From NCBI RefSeq assembly GCF_037152535.1, contig NZ_JBBCMA010000001.1, positions 558,001 to 622,000 of the forward strand: a stretch of DNA of 64,000 nucleotides, read 5' to 3'. Each line of letters starts with the position of its first letter. Within the stretch, counting starts at the first letter, position 1. This DNA is from Leclercia sp. AS011 (GTDB lineage: Bacteria > Pseudomonadota > Gammaproteobacteria > Enterobacterales > Enterobacteriaceae). The position numbers were made by a program, and so were the translations under genes. The notes under the pieces are model-generated. The model did no database searches, was not told the DNA's origin, and worked only from the letters and a program-made list of their open reading frames with translations. Shown in pieces: positions 56,217 through 64,000 of this stretch.

Positions 56217-56786
56217 ATGAACAAAAAGCTTCTGATGCTGTTTACCGGTAGCGTTCTGGCGATGGCTGCCAGCAATAGCCAGGCTGTCACCAGCAGCGGC
56301 ACCATTGGCGCAACCCTGACCTTGACCAACGGTTGCCTGATTAACGGCTCGCCAACGCAGGACGGCATTAACTTCGGTACTCTCGACTTCGGTACCCATC
56401 CGGCGACCTTCTCCACGCTGACCACCCAGTTGACCGGGGCCAGCGGCGGTAACACCTTCACCATTCAATGCACCACCGCCAGCTACACGGTGGCGATCAC
56501 CGGTAACACCAACTCCACCGCCCCCGGCACCGTGGTGGGTACTCCGGGCACCCCGGCGCGCTATCTGGTAAATACCGCCAATACCAGCCAGGGCGTGGCC
56601 TACAGCCTGTTCAGCGACGGCGGGTTTAATAACATCATTGCCAACAACGCACCGCTGCCGGTGACCTCCACCGCCGGGGGCGTCAACAGCTACACGCTGT
56701 ACGGCCGTATCACCGGCGGGGGCAACAGCGTCACCGTGGTGCCCGGCACCTACACCGACACCATCAACGTCAGCGTTACCTACTAG
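56217..56786 (+). CDS. archaic (Csu-type) pilus major subunit, spore coat protein U domain
   Basis: A 189-aa secreted pilin with a Sec signal (MNKKLLMLFTGSVLAMAASNS, cut near SQA-VTS) and one SCPU/spore-coat-U domain: a N-terminal strand with TLTNGCLING, a core with FGTLDFGTHPATFS and the family Cys pair, and a C-terminal beta strand PGTYTDTINVSVTY for donor-strand pairing. It corresponds to CsuA/B of Acinetobacter. TGGAGGG precedes the ATG. First of five genes; the second starts 16 nt after. Confidence 0.9.
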   Translation: MNKKLLMLFTGSVLAMAASNSQAVTSSGTIGATLTLTNGCLINGSPTQDGINFGTLDFGTHPATFSTLTTQLTGASGGNTFTIQCTTASYTVAITGNTNSTAPGTVVGTPGTPARYLVNTANTSQGVAYSLFSDGGFNNIIANNAPLPVTSTAGGVNSYTLYGRITGGGNSVTVVPGTYTDTINVSVTY

Positions 56787-56801
56787 CGCCAGCAGCTTTT
56801 A

Positions 56802-57350
56802 ATGAGCGCGGATAAGCAACAGCTCCATCACCGGGGAGAGGGAAAACTGCGCGCTCTTTTTGGCCTGAGCATGCTGCTGCTTGCGGCAGGAAGCGGCGAG
56901 GCGGTGACGACGCAATCCTTTCAGGTGAGCGCCACTATCACCCCCGGCTGTTCCGTCGCCGCAGGCAGCGGTGGCCTGCTGGGTACTCTGGACTTCGGCA
57001 CCCATAGCGGGGTGGAGCGGGGATCGGTGAACACCAGCTTTGTGCCGAACGGTTCCCTGTCCATCGCCTGTACGCCAGGCGTGGCGCTGAGCATGAGCAT
57101 CGACGGCGGTCAGCACTACACCTCGGTGCGCAATATGCAGCTGGCAGGAGGGACCAGCCAGGTGCCGTACCGCCTGTACAGCAGCAGCTCCCTGGCGGCC
57201 AACAGTGAGATCGGGGTTAACCAGGCGGTGTCGGTGGCTTACACCAACAGTAACAACATTGCGCTACCGCTCTTTGGTGTGGCGCTTCTGACCGGATTCA
57301 GCCCGGCCGGAAATTATTCCGATCAACTCACCGTGACCCTGTCGTGGTGA
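56802..57350 (+). CDS. archaic (Csu-type) pilus minor subunit, spore coat protein U domain
   Basis: A 182-aa SCPU-domain protein. The start at 56802 gives a long cytoplasmic N-terminus before a hydrophobic stretch (LFGLSMLLLAAGSGEA); a Sec signal with a basic n-region is plausible. Mature part: GCSVAAGSGGLLGTLDFGTH, SIACTPGVALSMSIDGG and the C-terminal AGNYSDQLTVTLSW donor strand. Equivalent to CsuA or CsuB. Weak ribosome site; probably coupled to the first pilin. Confidence 0.85.
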   Translation: MSADKQQLHHRGEGKLRALFGLSMLLLAAGSGEAVTTQSFQVSATITPGCSVAAGSGGLLGTLDFGTHSGVERGSVNTSFVPNGSLSIACTPGVALSMSIDGGQHYTSVRNMQLAGGTSQVPYRLYSSSSLAANSEIGVNQAVSVAYTNSNNIALPLFGVALLTGFSPAGNYSDQLTVTLSW

Positions 57351-57366
57351 CAAAGGGAGAAGGACG

Positions 57367-58125
57367 ATGAAGGCATTTCCAGGCACTCGCGCGCTCTGTC
57401 TGCTGATGGCGCTGGGGGCGACGATCAACACCGCCAGCGGGGCGGCCACCATTCTGCTGTGGCCCATCGATCCCTGGCTGTCGGCAGATACCAACGCCAC
57501 GGAGCTATGGGTGCAGAATCAGGGCACCAGCGCCACCACCATGCAGGTGCGCATTGTGCGCTGGCGGCAAGAGAACGGGCTGGAACGCTACACCGCCCAG
57601 CAGGAGGTGGTGGCCAGTCCGCCGATTGTCACCATTGCCAAAGGCAGCAAACAGTTAATCCGCCTGATCAAACAGAGCAAGGTACCGGCCGGCGTCGAGC
57701 AAGCCTACCGCATCATCGTGGATGAGATCCCCCAGCCGCAGGACAAGGCCACCCCGCAGATGGGACTGAAGCTGCAGATGCGCTACTCCATTCCGCTATT
57801 TGTCTACGGGCAGGGGATCGCCACCATTAAGGATGGGGCGCACCATGCCCTGGTTGAGACGCGGGATCTTAGCTGGCGGGTGATCCGCGAGAACGGCCAT
57901 CCGGCCCTGCAGGTCCGCAATCAGGGCAATGTCCATGTCCGCCTCAGCCAGGTCACGCTGCAACAGGGGGGGCAGAATCGTACCCTCGCGGATGGCCTGC
58001 TGGGTTACGTGCTACCGGGCAGTGCCCGCAGCTGGCCGCTACCGTCAGGGATTGACCATCCGGGCCAGATGCGTGCGCAAATCAATGCCCGGGATACGCA
58101 ATGGCAGTCGGCCCCCGTCAACTGA
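57367..58125 (+). CDS. periplasmic pilus chaperone, Csu type
   Basis: A 252-aa periplasmic chaperone with a Sec signal (MKAFPGTRALCLLMALGATI) and two immunoglobulin-like domains. It carries the conserved family residues of archaic chaperones: VRIVRWRQENG and SKQLIRLIKQSKVPAGVEQAYRIIVDEIP, with the Arg/Lys used to hold the pilin C-terminus. It holds subunits in a donor-strand-complemented state. AAGGGAGAAGG precedes the ATG. It overlaps the usher start by 25 nt. Confidence 0.9.
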   Translation: MKAFPGTRALCLLMALGATINTASGAATILLWPIDPWLSADTNATELWVQNQGTSATTMQVRIVRWRQENGLERYTAQQEVVASPPIVTIAKGSKQLIRLIKQSKVPAGVEQAYRIIVDEIPQPQDKATPQMGLKLQMRYSIPLFVYGQGIATIKDGAHHALVETRDLSWRVIRENGHPALQVRNQGNVHVRLSQVTLQQGGQNRTLADGLLGYVLPGSARSWPLPSGIDHPGQMRAQINARDTQWQSAPVN

Positions 58126-60485
58126 AGCCGTCGATGCTTATCCTGCTCTGCGTCAGCTCCGCAAGCTGGGCCGATCCCGGTGATGATATGTTGCCGCCAC
58201 CGCCGGTGCCGCAGTCGGTGAATGACGAGGCGGTGTTCCAGCTGGCGCTGGTCGTTAACCATTACGACACCGGGCTGGTGGTGCCCGTCACCCGGCGGCA
58301 GGAGAAGTATCTGGTCGCCAGCGCCGATCTGCGCCGCGCCGGGTTGCCCGCCGAGCACGTCCCGCCGGGGGAGGTCAACGTCAGTCGCCTGGCGGAGGTG
58401 CGTACCGAGTACGACAGCACCGGGCAGCGGCTGCTGCTCAGCGTACCCCGGGAGTGGATCGGCGCGCGCGTCACCCCGTTCAGCGGCCAGATGGCGCGCA
58501 GCACGCCCCATTTTGGCAAAGGTGCGCTGCTCAACTACGACTTCTATACCAACCACACGGAGCACAGCGGTGGCCAGGCCGCTCTGTGGCATGAATTTCG
58601 CTATTTTGACGACCGGGGATCGTTATCTTCCACCGGCTACGTGCGGGAAAACTTGTCCGGCGACAGCGGACAACAGGAGGGGTATGTGCGCTACGACACC
58701 ACCCTGATGATGACCGACGAAGAGGATGCCACCACCTGGACCGCCGGGGATGTGATCAGCGATGCCCTGAGCTGGAGCAGCAGCGTGCGCATGGGCGGCA
58801 TCAGCTATGGCCGCGATTTCTCCCTGCGCCCGGATCTCGTCACCTGGCCATTACCTGAATTTTCCGGCGAGGCGGCGGTACCCACCTCGGTGGATCTGTT
58901 CGTCAACGGCTACCGGGCGGGCTCCACCCGTTTACAGCCGGGGCCGTTCACCCTCACCAATCTGCCCTACATTAACGGTGCGGGGGATGCGGTGCTGGTC
59001 ACCACCGATGCGCTGGGTCGGCAGGTCAGTACCACCATGCCGTTTTACGTTACCAGCGATCTGCTCCGGCAGGGGCTCAGCGATGGAGCCATGACCCTCG
59101 GCAGCCTGCGGCGCAACTACGGCATCAAGAATTTTGACTACGGCCCGGCGGCGGGCAGCGGCTCGTACCGTTACGGCCTGACCGACTGGCTGACGCTGGA
59201 AGGGCACGTGGAAGGGGCCGAGGCGCTGGCGCTGGGCGGAGCCGGGACCATCGTCAAGCTCGGGCGCTTCGGGGTGGTAAACAGCGCCTGGACCCAGAGC
59301 AAGATGCGCGGCGATACCGGCGGGCAGGTCAACTGGGGCTACCAGTACAGCACCAACGCCTTCAGCATTGCCACCCAGCATAGCCGCCGGGATCGCGGCT
59401 TCGGCAACCTCGCACTCTACGATCAGCCCACCGTCTACGATGAACATAACCAGCCCATCGCCAGCCTGAGCCGCAACACCGATCAGTACTCCCTGACCTT
59501 TAACCTCGGCGACTACGGCAACATCGGCGCGGCGTGGATCGGCGTGCAGAGTTTCGACGACCAGAAAACCGAGCTGCTGAACCTCTCCTGGAGCCGTAAC
59601 CTGTGGGGCAGCAGCAGTATTTACCTCGCCGCCAGCCGGGACCAACAGCAGGGCGACTGGACGGTGGCCCTGTCGCTGCAAATTCCGCTGGGGGAACGGG
59701 ACAGCGCCGCCCTGACCCTGGAAAATACCCCGGATGCCGGCAGCACCCAGCGCCTCAACTATAACCACTCCATGCCCACCGATGGCGGCTTCAGCTGGAA
59801 TATGGCCTGGGCGCGCCAGTCCCGGGCCAGCAACTATCAGCAGGCCACCCTGGGCTGGCGGAATAACAACATTGAATTGCAGGGCGGTGGCTACGGCGAT
59901 CGCGACATGATGACCTGGTGGGGCGAGGCGATGGGTGCCCTGGTGCTGATGGACGGGGAGCTGTTTGCCGCCAACAAAATCAACGACGCCTTCGTGGTGG
60001 TCAGCACCGACGGCCAACCAGACGTGCCGGTCAGCTATGAGAACCAGCCGGTGGGCAAAACCAACCGCAACGGCTATCTGCTGATCAGCGGCGTCTCGGC
60101 CTACTACCCGGCCAGCTACAGCATCAACACCCTCAATTTACCCGCCGACACCCGCCTGAAGGAGACCGAGCGCCGCGTCGCCCTGCGGCGTAATAGCGGC
60201 TATCTGGTCGATTTCCCGATGGAGCAGGAGCGGGTTGCCAGCGTGATCCTCCACGACGGGGCCGGGGAGGCGATCCCCCTCGGCAGCCAGGTGCGTCGCC
60301 CGGGCAGGGAGCCGGTGGTGGTGGGCTATGACGGGCTTGCCTGGCTGGAAGATCTGGCCGACGTCAACCCGCTCGAGGTCATCACCCCGGAGGGCAAGGA
60401 TTGTCACGTCACCCTGACCCTGACGGCGAACCCGGAGCATAAGCTGCAAACCTACGGGCCGCTGACCTGTCGGGTGGCACCATGA
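58101..60485 (+). CDS. outer-membrane usher, Csu type
   Basis: A 794-aa PapC/FimD-family usher. Signal MAVGPRQLKPSMLILLCVSS; the ATG at 58101 is preferred because it keeps a basic n-region, with 58134 as an alternative. It has a N-terminal domain, a 24-stranded beta barrel region (GSGSYRYGLTDWLTLEGHVE, NWGYQYSTNAFSIATQHSRR) with a plug (VPTSVDLFVNGYRAGS) and C-terminal domains (GYLLISGVSAYYPASY and further). It overlaps the preceding chaperone and, by 4 nt, the tip gene. Confidence 0.92.
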   Translation: MAVGPRQLKPSMLILLCVSSASWADPGDDMLPPPPVPQSVNDEAVFQLALVVNHYDTGLVVPVTRRQEKYLVASADLRRAGLPAEHVPPGEVNVSRLAEVRTEYDSTGQRLLLSVPREWIGARVTPFSGQMARSTPHFGKGALLNYDFYTNHTEHSGGQAALWHEFRYFDDRGSLSSTGYVRENLSGDSGQQEGYVRYDTTLMMTDEEDATTWTAGDVISDALSWSSSVRMGGISYGRDFSLRPDLVTWPLPEFSGEAAVPTSVDLFVNGYRAGSTRLQPGPFTLTNLPYINGAGDAVLVTTDALGRQVSTTMPFYVTSDLLRQGLSDGAMTLGSLRRNYGIKNFDYGPAAGSGSYRYGLTDWLTLEGHVEGAEALALGGAGTIVKLGRFGVVNSAWTQSKMRGDTGGQVNWGYQYSTNAFSIATQHSRRDRGFGNLALYDQPTVYDEHNQPIASLSRNTDQYSLTFNLGDYGNIGAAWIGVQSFDDQKTELLNLSWSRNLWGSSSIYLAASRDQQQGDWTVALSLQIPLGERDSAALTLENTPDAGSTQRLNYNHSMPTDGGFSWNMAWARQSRASNYQQATLGWRNNNIELQGGGYGDRDMMTWWGEAMGALVLMDGELFAANKINDAFVVVSTDGQPDVPVSYENQPVGKTNRNGYLLISGVSAYYPASYSINTLNLPADTRLKETERRVALRRNSGYLVDFPMEQERVASVILHDGAGEAIPLGSQVRRPGREPVVVGYDGLAWLEDLADVNPLEVITPEGKDCHVTLTLTANPEHKLQTYGPLTCRVAP

Positions 60486-61447
60486 AACGCCTGCTGCTGG
60501 TGGCGATCCTGATGCTCTTTTCGGCCACCAGCTGGGGCGCGTGCCGGGTCAGCACCGTCAATGCCAGCTTTGGCAGCGTGACCTCTTTTGCCCTCAGCGG
60601 CAGCAATGAAGTGGCCACCACCGGCACGCTGGTGGTGAACTGCGATAAAGTGCTTAATTTGCTGACCAATGACTCGGTGACCCTCAACTTTACCGGGGCC
60701 ACGATCACCGCTAACAGCCGCGGGACGATGAAGCGTACCGATAACGCCACCATCACCGACGTGATCCCCACCCGTCTGTGCGGCCAGAGCACGTGCAACA
60801 GCAGCAGCGAAGTGCAGATCGGCAAGGCTTACACCTGGAGCGGATCGTCGCTGTTAAGCCTGCTCGGTTCCACCCAGTACAACATCCCGCTCTATTTTCG
60901 CACCGTCGCCGGGCAGAACGTCAGCGCCGGGCCTTATCAGGTGACCCTTAATTTCAGCGTAAGCTACAGCGTCTGCTCGCTGGGGGCGCTGGGATTGTGC
61001 ACCACGCCGCAAACCGGCACCGCCCTGACCAGCATCACCCTCAACATGACGGTGACCAACGACTGCAGCGCGATGACCACCCCCAACGTCAACTTTAACA
61101 GTGCGCCGCTGGTGCAGAACTTCCCGACCGTCTCCCAGGCCATCTCGGTGACCTGCACCAAGGGCAGCGTCTATACTATCGGCATTAATAACGGTGCAAA
61201 CGCCAGCAATAACGTGCGCCGGATGGCCAGCGGTAACAACCGCATGAGCTATGAGATCTATAAAGAAGCCACCGCCAATCGCTGGGGCAGCAGCGGCAGC
61301 GAACGCTGGTCCAGCGGTGCCTCTTCCCAGGTAAGCGCCGACGGGCTGTTACGCAGCTATAACTACACCGCCCGCGTCCTGACTAATCAGACCACCCCGC
61401 CCGCAGGTAACTACAGCGACACCCTGGTCGTTGACGTCGCTTTCTGA
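60482..61447 (+). CDS. Csu-type tip adhesin with two spore coat U domains
   Basis: A 321-aa secreted protein (signal [19 protein letters not shown], cut near WGA-CRV). It contains two SCPU-type domains, about 20-160 and 170-321; the second ends [16 protein letters not shown], a donor-strand-like C-terminus. The N-terminal domain would be the tip-adhesin domain, as in CsuE. It binds abiotic surfaces in Acinetobacter. It ends 25 nt before the tar promoter. Confidence 0.85.
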   Translation: MKRLLLVAILMLFSATSWGACRVSTVNASFGSVTSFALSGSNEVATTGTLVVNCDKVLNLLTNDSVTLNFTGATITANSRGTMKRTDNATITDVIPTRLCGQSTCNSSSEVQIGKAYTWSGSSLLSLLGSTQYNIPLYFRTVAGQNVSAGPYQVTLNFSVSYSVCSLGALGLCTTPQTGTALTSITLNMTVTNDCSAMTTPNVNFNSAPLVQNFPTVSQAISVTCTKGSVYTIGINNGANASNNVRRMASGNNRMSYEIYKEATANRWGSSGSERWSSGASSQVSADGLLRSYNYTARVLTNQTTPPAGNYSDTLVVDVAF

Positions 61448-61472
61448 GCCACGCTTTTCCCTTTCGCAAATG

Positions 61473-61499
61473 TAAAGTTCCTGTCAGTTGTGCCGATAA
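61473..61499 (+). promoter_or_regulatory. sigma-28 promoter of tar
   Basis: TAAAGTTC, 11 nt, GCCGATAA: perfect -10 and one mismatch in the -35. It lies 25 nt past the pilus tip gene, so the tar-tap-che operon retains its own class 3 promoter. Confidence 0.93.
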
Positions 61500-61530
61500 C
61501 ACCGAGAACAAATCTATGAGAAGGTGTTGT

Positions 61531-63186
61531 ATGTTGAACCGTATGCGCGTTGTCACAATGCTGATGTTGGTGCTGGCTGTGTTCGCTGTGCTGCAGCTCG
61601 TTTCCGGCAGTCTGTTTTTCTCTTCTATTAAAGCTAACCAGGACAGTTTTGCGGTCTCCAACCAGTTCCGCGTTCAACAAAGTGAAATCACCTCCACCTG
61701 GGATTACCTGCTGCAAACGCGCATCAACCTGAGCCGCGCCTCCGCGCGCATGGCGACGGATCCCTCGAAGCCGCAACCTGAGCTGCTCAACAGCGCCCGC
61801 TCCACGCTGGCGGAAGCGGACAAACACTTCAAGGCCTACAGCGCCATCACGCCGCAGCCGTCGATGGCCCAGGTGAGCCAGACCATCAGCGACAAATATC
61901 AGGACTACGCCGCGGCGCTGACCGAGCTGATCCAGTTCCTTGAGAGCGGCAATATGGACGCCTATTTTGCCCAGGCCACCCAGTCAAAGCAGAACGCGCT
62001 CGGCACCGCCCTGCGGGACTATGTCTCCGCCTCTGACGCCCGTAACCAGGAGGCGTTCAACGCCAGCGTGGCGGATTACACCTTTGCCAAATGGCAGATG
62101 GGGATCCTCGCCCTGGCGCTGGCAATCGTGCTGGTGGGGGGCTGGTACGGCATTCGTCACACTCTGCTGAACCCGTTAAACCGCGTGATCGACCATATTC
62201 GCCAGATTGCCAGCGGCGATCTGACCCAGTCCCTGACGATTGCCGGACGCAGTGAAATCACCCAGCTGGCGATCACCGTTGACCACATGCAGCGCTCCCT
62301 GAGCGAGACGGTGGCTAACGTGCGCCAGGGCTCGGACGCCATCTACACCGGCACCAGCGAAATCGCGATGGGCAACAACGATCTCTCGTCGCGCACCGAG
62401 CAGCAGGCGTCGGCGCTGGAGGAGACCGCAGCCAGCATGGAGCAGTTAACCGCCACCGTGAAGCAGAATGCTGACAACGCCCGTCAGGCGTCCCAGCTGG
62501 CTAACAGCGCCTCGGAAACCGCTCAGAAAGGCGGCAAGGTAGTGGACGGCGTGGTGAAAACCATGCACGACATCGCCGGTAGCTCGAAGAAGATCGCTGA
62601 CATCATCAGCGTGATCGACGGCATCGCCTTCCAGACCAACATCCTGGCGCTGAATGCCGCGGTAGAAGCCGCCCGTGCCGGGGAGCAGGGACGTGGATTT
62701 GCGGTGGTGGCCGGTGAGGTGCGTAACCTCGCCAGCCGCAGCGCCAATGCCGCCAAAGAGATCAAAGCCCTGATTGAAGATTCTGTCGCGCGCGTGGATA
62801 CCGGCTCGGTGCTGGTGGAAAGCGCGGGAGAAACCATGAATGACATCGTCAACGCGGTCACCCGCGTGACCGACATCATGGGTGAAATCGCCTCGGCCTC
62901 GGATGAGCAGAGTCGTGGTATCGACCAGGTGGCCCTGGCGGTATCGGAGATGGATCGTGTCACACAACAAAACGCCGCGCTGGTTCAGGAGTCCGCAGCC
63001 GCTGCGGCGCAACTGGAAGAGCAGGCGAGCCGTCTGAAGATGGCCGTTTCGGCGTTTCGACTTACTTCTGCACCTGGAAAAACCGGGTTATCGCGTACCA
63101 GCCAGCAACCGGCAGCGCCGGTCAATGCTCCGGCTCAGGTACGCGCGCTGACTACCGGAAAAGATGAGAACTGGGAAACATTTTGA
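61531..63186 (+). CDS. tar: Tar, methyl-accepting chemotaxis protein (aspartate receptor)
   Basis: A 551-aa receptor. [20 protein letters not shown] is TM1; the periplasmic four-helix domain has the aspartate-binding [15 protein letters not shown] segment (Arg equivalents of R64, R69 and R73). TM2 (about 190-210) is followed by HAMP and the hairpin signalling domain with the conserved tip [20 protein letters not shown]. Methylation Glu/Gln pairs ([19 protein letters not shown]) are present, and the protein ends NWETF, the CheR/CheB-binding pentapeptide. ATG at 61531 preferred over the longer frame, by E. coli alignment (MINRIRVVTLL). Confidence 0.96.
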   Translation: MLNRMRVVTMLMLVLAVFAVLQLVSGSLFFSSIKANQDSFAVSNQFRVQQSEITSTWDYLLQTRINLSRASARMATDPSKPQPELLNSARSTLAEADKHFKAYSAITPQPSMAQVSQTISDKYQDYAAALTELIQFLESGNMDAYFAQATQSKQNALGTALRDYVSASDARNQEAFNASVADYTFAKWQMGILALALAIVLVGGWYGIRHTLLNPLNRVIDHIRQIASGDLTQSLTIAGRSEITQLAITVDHMQRSLSETVANVRQGSDAIYTGTSEIAMGNNDLSSRTEQQASALEETAASMEQLTATVKQNADNARQASQLANSASETAQKGGKVVDGVVKTMHDIAGSSKKIADIISVIDGIAFQTNILALNAAVEAARAGEQGRGFAVVAGEVRNLASRSANAAKEIKALIEDSVARVDTGSVLVESAGETMNDIVNAVTRVTDIMGEIASASDEQSRGIDQVALAVSEMDRVTQQNAALVQESAAAAAQLEEQASRLKMAVSAFRLTSAPGKTGLSRTSQQPAAPVNAPAQVRALTTGKDENWETF

Positions 63187-63230
63187 TCGAACGTTAATTC
63201 GCGGCTGCTGGCCGCTAAATGGGAGCGTGG

Positions 63231-64000
63231 ATGTTAAATCGTATTCGTATCTCGACCACCCTGTTTTTGATTTTGATTCTCTGTGGGGTGTTGCAGGTTG
63301 GCAGTAACGGCTTGTCGTTTTGGGCTTTTCGCGATGGTTATCAGAACTTGCAGGAGATGCAGAGCAGCAATCAGCAACGCGCGCTGCTTACCCAGAGCCG
63401 CGCCGTTCTGCTGCAGGCCAGCACGGCGCTGAATAAAGCAGGCACCCTGACCGCGCTGAGCTATCCGCCCGATGACATCAAGGCGCTGATGACTACCGCG
63501 CGCAGCAGCCTGAAACAGGCCGGCGATCTGTTCAGGACGTTTAACGAACAGGCGGCCATCAGCGCGAAAGACAGCGAGCTGAAAAAAGCCATGCAGGGGG
63601 CGTTCAGCCAGTGGTACAGCGATCTGGAACATCAGGCGACCTGGCTGGAAAACAACCAGCTGTCGGATTTCCTCACCGCGCCGGTGCAGGCGTCGCAGGC
63701 AGCGTTTGACGCCAGCACCGATGCCTGGCAGCAGGAGATTAACCAGTTTGTGCTGGCGGCAGGTAACGACAGCCGCACCAGCTACCACATGTCGGGCGTG
63801 GTCTTCGTCACCATGATTGTGCTGGCGGCCCTGCTGACCAGCGCCGCACTGTGGTGGTCACGCCGGATGATCGTCCAGCCGCTGGCAATCATCAGCAGCC
63901 ACTTCGACAGCATTGCGAAGGGCGATCTGGCAAGGCCGGTGGCGGTGTACGGCAAAAACGAAATTTCGGCCATTTTCGCCAGCCTGAAAGCGATGCAGGG
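63231..64000 (+). CDS. tap: Tap, methyl-accepting chemotaxis protein (dipeptide receptor), N-terminal part
   Basis: The frame from 63231 encodes at least 256 residues and runs off the right edge. It begins MLNRIRISTTLFLILILCGV, almost the same as E. coli Tap (MFNRIRISTTLFLILILCGI), with matching QVGSNGLSFWAFRD, TALNKAGTLTALSYP and LSDFLTAPVQASQ periplasmic segments and IVQPLAIISSHFDSIAKGDL HAMP start. E. coli Tap senses dipeptides through the periplasmic DppA protein. GGGAG precedes the ATG. Next in E. coli are cheR, cheB, cheY and cheZ. Confidence 0.95.
   Translation, partial: MLNRIRISTTLFLILILCGVLQVGSNGLSFWAFRDGYQNLQEMQSSNQQRALLTQSRAVLLQASTALNKAGTLTALSYPPDDIKALMTTARSSLKQAGDLFRTFNEQAAISAKDSELKKAMQGAFSQWYSDLEHQATWLENNQLSDFLTAPVQASQAAFDASTDAWQQEINQFVLAAGNDSRTSYHMSGVVFVTMIVLAALLTSAALWWSRRMIVQPLAIISSHFDSIAKGDLARPVAVYGKNEISAIFASLKAMQ

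Noticed and set aside
58932..60017. 361-codon minus-strand frame opposite the usher
   Set aside because: Low-complexity complement of usher codons with no start context; the usher frame explains the region.

Overview
The window is a chromosomal segment from an enterobacterium of the Enterobacter/Lelliottia/Leclercia/Citrobacter neighbourhood. It follows the E. coli flagellar-to-chemotaxis region almost gene for gene (fliD, fliC, fliAZ, tcyJ, dcyD, tcyLN, sdiA, yecF, uvrY-uvrC, pgsA, glyW-cysT-leuZ, yecA, tyrP, yecH, ftnA, yecR, azuC, yecJ, ftnB, araFGH, otsBA, uspC, flhDC, motAB-cheAW, tar, tap). Proteins are close to their E. coli counterparts, with extra blocks inserted between the conserved genes. 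Genus and species cannot be fixed from the sequence alone.

Layout. 1-6.0 kb: start of fliD, then five complete tandem flagellin genes, each with its own sigma-28 promoter and terminator. 6.0-15.6 kb: fliA-fliZ, the cystine/D-cysteine genes, sdiA, yecF, the uvrY-uvrC pair and pgsA, followed by three tRNA genes (15.7-16.0 kb). 16.1-31.4 kb: accessory block after leuZ. It holds two orphan genes of AT-rich composition, a ribose/AI-2-type sugar ABC operon with a cupin, a three-gene set (Tat-exported transglutaminase-like protein, MerT-like and MerP-like proteins), an OpgE-like phosphoethanolamine transferase, and a branched-chain amino-acid ABC operon. 31.8-45.4 kb: yecA, tyrP, yecH, ftnA, yecR, azuC, yecJ, ftnB and araFGH, with single inserted genes for an RpiB-like isomerase, a DHA2 exporter, a Dcu carrier and a DJ-1/PfpI protein. 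45.5-54.4 kb: trehalose synthesis, uspC, the flagellar master regulator flhDC, and motAB-cheAW. 54.5-61.4 kb: a dicarboxylate/amino-acid symporter and a complete archaic (Csu-type) chaperone-usher pilus operon, both inserted between cheW and tar. 61.5-64 kb: tar and the start of tap.

How the genes work together. FlhDC starts the flagellar cascade, FliA (sigma-28) fires the class 3 promoters seen before fliD, each flagellin and tar, and FliZ modulates the switch to sessile life. MotAB, CheA/CheW and the Tar/Tap receptors power and steer the flagella. A biofilm-type pilus operon sits inside this motility block, so swimming and attachment functions are physically adjacent. Much of the rest is nutrient capture (cystine, a sugar, branched-chain amino acids, tyrosine, arabinose, C4-dicarboxylates) and stress or iron handling (FtnA, FtnB, OtsBA, UspC).

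Most notable: the five-flagellin array, with a 290-nt block identical between copies 3 and 5 and skipped by copy 4; the uncharacterised transglutaminase-MerT-MerP set; the Csu pilus inside the chemotaxis locus; a long near-perfect hairpin upstream of uvrY; and an orphan gene pair beside leuZ, one encoding a divergent GIY-YIG-like protein.
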